The translations under genes and the position numbers were made by a program. A model generated the notes under the pieces. It made no database searches. It was not told the origin of the DNA and saw only the letters and a program-made list of their open reading frames with translations. From NCBI GenBank assembly GCA_016871595.1, contig VHCY01000013.1, forward strand, positions 1-36,243: 36,243 bases of DNA, written 5' to 3'. Source of the stretch: Verrucomicrobiota bacterium. GTDB taxonomy: Bacteria > Verrucomicrobiota > Verrucomicrobiia > Opitutales > Opitutaceae. Positions 35,977-36,243 of this stretch are shown here, in pieces; position 1 is the first letter of the stretch, and every line of letters begins with the position of its first letter.

Positions 35977-36243
35977 ATGAATGATTCCATCGGAATGGTA
36001 GAAACCCGCGGCTACGTCGGCAGCGTCGAGGCCAGCGATGCCATGGTCAAGGCGGCCAACGTCGCGCTTGTCCGGCAGATCCAGATCGGCGGCGGCCTCG
36101 TCACGGTCGTCGTCAAGGGCGACGTCGGCAGCGTCAAGGCGGCCGTCGAGGCCGGCGCGGAGGCCGCGAAGCGCGTCGGTGAGCTCATCTGCTCGCACAT
36201 CATCGCCCGCCCCCACGGCGAGCTCGTCCGCAGCCTCGGCCTC
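35977..36243 (+). CDS. BMC-H bacterial microcompartment shell protein (3' end outside window)
   Basis: The first 89 residues of a PduA/EutM-like hexameric shell protein, cut by the window edge. The single BMC domain fold is nearly complete: IGMVETRGYVGSVEASDAMVKAANVALVRQIQIGGGLVTVVVKGDVGSVKAAVEAGAEAAKRVGELICSHIIARPHGEL. Lys25 is at the edge position that packs hexamers side by side. The pore loop reads IGGG (residues 37-40) where PduA has IGSG, so Gly replaces the pore Ser and may change which metabolites pass. The ATG at 35977 gives MNDSIGMVE. The neighbours pduL and deoR mark this as the start of a microcompartment operon that continues to the right. Confidence 0.95.
   Translation, partial: MNDSIGMVETRGYVGSVEASDAMVKAANVALVRQIQIGGGLVTVVVKGDVGSVKAAVEAGAEAAKRVGELICSHIIARPHGELVRSLGL

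Overview
The window is about 36 kb of roughly 70% GC bacterial chromosome that reads as Verrucomicrobia, most likely the Opitutaceae/Opitutales. This rests on four things: a DUF1501 gene paired with a large PSCyt1-DUF1549-DUF1553 protein (families concentrated in Planctomycetes and Verrucomicrobia), diaminopimelate made through DapL, a Gram-negative envelope gene set (kdsA, Mla-type lipid transport), and the start of a bacterial microcompartment locus with a DeoR regulator. The taxonomic call is inference from gene content; no 16S sequence is present.

Layout. 1-130: the 3' end of a 5S rRNA and its terminator, closing an rRNA operon. 215-5258 (-): the DUF1501 and cytochrome/LamG/DUF1553 pair of exported proteins. 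5378-6076 (+): an unrecognised protein. 6111-8205 (-): malate dehydrogenase and DAHP synthase. 8327-10168 (+): an RluA-type pseudouridine synthase and a Tat-exported TIM-barrel protein. 10335-13933 (+): sdhCAB, a b558-type succinate dehydrogenase. 13952-17232: an esterase-like hydrolase (-), an RsuA-type pseudouridine synthase (+), and a PfkB kinase with a small conserved protein (-). 17268-22360 (+): a small membrane protein, pyrG, kdsA, a lipoyl/E3-binding mini-E2 protein, a FabH-like ketosynthase and a Pcm methyltransferase. 22382-28465 (-): a tightly packed run of SAM methyltransferase, thioredoxin-TPR protein, RecD2, a previously unlisted 53-residue membrane protein, a sodium/solute symporter and an HAD phosphatase. 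28571-32119 (+): a four-gene MlaEFD-plus-lipoprotein transporter. 32176-34359: dapL (-) and a divergent panC (+). 34360-36243: a DeoR regulator (-) facing pduL and a BMC-H shell gene (+), cut by the window end.

Most of the region is housekeeping: TCA cycle (mdh, sdh), aromatic, lysine and CTP synthesis, Kdo synthesis, RNA modification and outer-membrane lipid traffic. The parts that deserve a second look are the lipoyl/E3-binding protein that lacks any E2 catalytic domain and sits beside a FabH homologue, the PanC homologue whose pantoate-pocket residues are changed, the tiny membrane protein translationally coupled to the symporter, and the microcompartment locus entering at the right edge with repeats in its divergent promoter region. 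I see no insertion sequence, prophage, CRISPR array or tRNA, and no stretch over 300 bases without a gene.
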